13,795 nucleotides of DNA from DASQJJ01 sp035631115 (lineage in GTDB: Bacteria; Patescibacteriota; Microgenomatia; Levybacterales; UBA12049). The DNA lies in the NCBI GenBank assembly GCA_035631115.1, contig DASQJJ010000032.1:1-13795 (forward strand), given 5' to 3'. The notes beneath the pieces are model-generated. The model searched no databases. It was given only the letters and a program-made list of their open reading frames with translations, and was not told the DNA's origin. Made by a program: the position numbers and the translations under genes. Shown here piece by piece: positions 13,558-13,795 of the stretch (position 1 is the stretch's first letter; each line of letters starts with the position of its first letter).

Positions 13558-13688
13558 CTAAGAAAATTTGTATTCTTCAGAATTGCAAATTTTCTTACAG
13601 AGGACATGGACTTGAATGGCGGACTGAGCGAAGCGAGGGAGCCGGGGTCGCGAGGCTCGCCTCAGCGAGAACTTGTGACCAAGTCCCT
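13540..13688 (+). repeat. tRNA-tail element 3 (truncated tail)
   Basis: CAAGTCCCT of the tRNA-Leu(TAG) T-arm (13540-13548) recurs at 13680-13688, a 140-base unit; the acceptor part of the tail is missing, so the copy is shorter than in elements 1 and 2. Inside are the hairpin (13559-13597), GGACTTGAATGGCGGACTGA from 13608 (the first nine bases are the reverse complement of this tRNA's TTCAAGTCC), and the core with TCGCGAGGC (13648-13656) and GAACTTGTGA (13669-13678). It ends 16 bases before the trigger-factor start. Confidence 0.75.
13559..13597 (+). terminator. Hairpin terminator after tRNA-Leu(TAG)
   Basis: TAAGAAAATTTG (13559-13570) pairs perfectly with CAAATTTTCTTA (13586-13597). The inner mini-stem ATTC/GAAT closes a TTCA loop. 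The design matches the hairpin after tRNA-Leu(CAG): a long A/T stem with a small inner hairpin. Confidence 0.6.
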
Positions 13689-13704
13689 TAAGATTAAAAA
13701 ACAT

Positions 13705-13795
13705 ATGTCAAAATCTATATTAGCCAAAGCACAAGACGGCACACTTACCCTTACTATTCCTTTATCTTTAGAGGAAATTAAGGCTACACGAGAAG
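13705..13795 (+). CDS. tig: Probable trigger factor, N-terminus (partial, 5' end only)
   Basis: Thirty codons are visible, MSKSILAKAQDGTLTLTIPL then SLEEIKATRE, and the frame is open at the window edge. The DGT-L-L-TIP-S-EEI-T pattern matches the first strand and helix of the trigger-factor ribosome-binding domain in its short CPR form. Trigger factor is a ribosome-bound folding chaperone with peptidyl-prolyl isomerase activity. The diagnostic GFRKGK ribosome-docking motif would lie just beyond the edge, so the call is tentative. No Shine-Dalgarno is seen. Because a terminator lies upstream, the promoter must be within or just after tRNA-tail element 3; TTGTGA (13673-13678) and TAAAAA (13695-13700) are weak candidates that would make the mRNA leaderless. 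Confidence 0.55.
   Translation, partial: MSKSILAKAQDGTLTLTIPLSLEEIKATRE

Noticed and set aside
10633..13688. CRISPR array or integron-type array
   Set aside because: The three repeats are not evenly spaced, are bound to tRNA genes, and have no spacer-like series or cas/integrase gene nearby.
1..13795. UGA recoded as an amino acid, as in some CPR lineages
   Set aside because: The flippase ends at TGA inside a repeat and the GT4 gene at 6022 ends at TGA in a normal ATGA overlap; no gene needs UGA to be read as sense.

Overview
The window looks like a compact, AT-rich genome of the Candidate Phyla Radiation (Patescibacteria), most plausibly the Microgenomates side. This rests on tight gene packing with overlaps, a near absence of Shine-Dalgarno sequences, a short trigger-factor-like N-terminus, tRNA genes mostly without an encoded CCA, and secreted lysozyme-like proteins beside a glycan cluster. 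The assignment is an inference from style, not from a marker gene.

Positions 1-10487, minus strand: a surface-glycan cluster read right to left. It starts with a secreted lysozyme-like protein, then a polytopic GT-C glycosyltransferase, a polyprenyl-phosphate glycosyltransferase (GT2 with C-terminal membrane helices), two GT4 enzymes, a second GT-C enzyme, a rhamnosyltransferase-like GT2, a Wzx-type flippase, and a membrane-anchored protein of unknown function that runs off the left edge. A workable model is that the cytosolic GT2 and GT4 enzymes build a lipid-linked oligosaccharide, the flippase turns it outward, the polyprenyl-phosphate enzyme charges single-sugar carriers, and the GT-C enzymes use those carriers outside. 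The block from about 1.7 to 6.02 kb is clearly more AT-rich than its flanks, and one edge lies inside the flippase gene. That suggests cassette exchange.

Positions 10488-11143: a divergent intergenic region followed by tRNA-Leu(CAG), tRNA-Leu(GAG) and tRNA-Val(TAC). Two GC-rich elements follow tRNAs here, and a third follows tRNA-Leu(TAG) at 13475. Each unit spans about 140-153 bp from the tRNA tail to a second copy of that tail. Each holds a terminator-like hairpin, an inverted copy of the tRNA T-loop, and a shared core.

Positions 11245-13443: a HAD-family phosphatase on the minus strand and a small basic helical protein on the plus strand, both with promoters that place transcription start at or within a few bases of the start codon. 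Then comes a second lysozyme-like secreted protein whose strong promoter is followed at once by an intrinsic terminator hairpin. The window ends with tRNA-Leu(TAG), the third tRNA-tail element, and the first 30 codons of a probable trigger factor.

The most unusual items are the three tRNA-tail elements, a palindromic repeat translated in frame inside a GT-C enzyme, and the promoter-plus-terminator leader before the second lysozyme-like gene.
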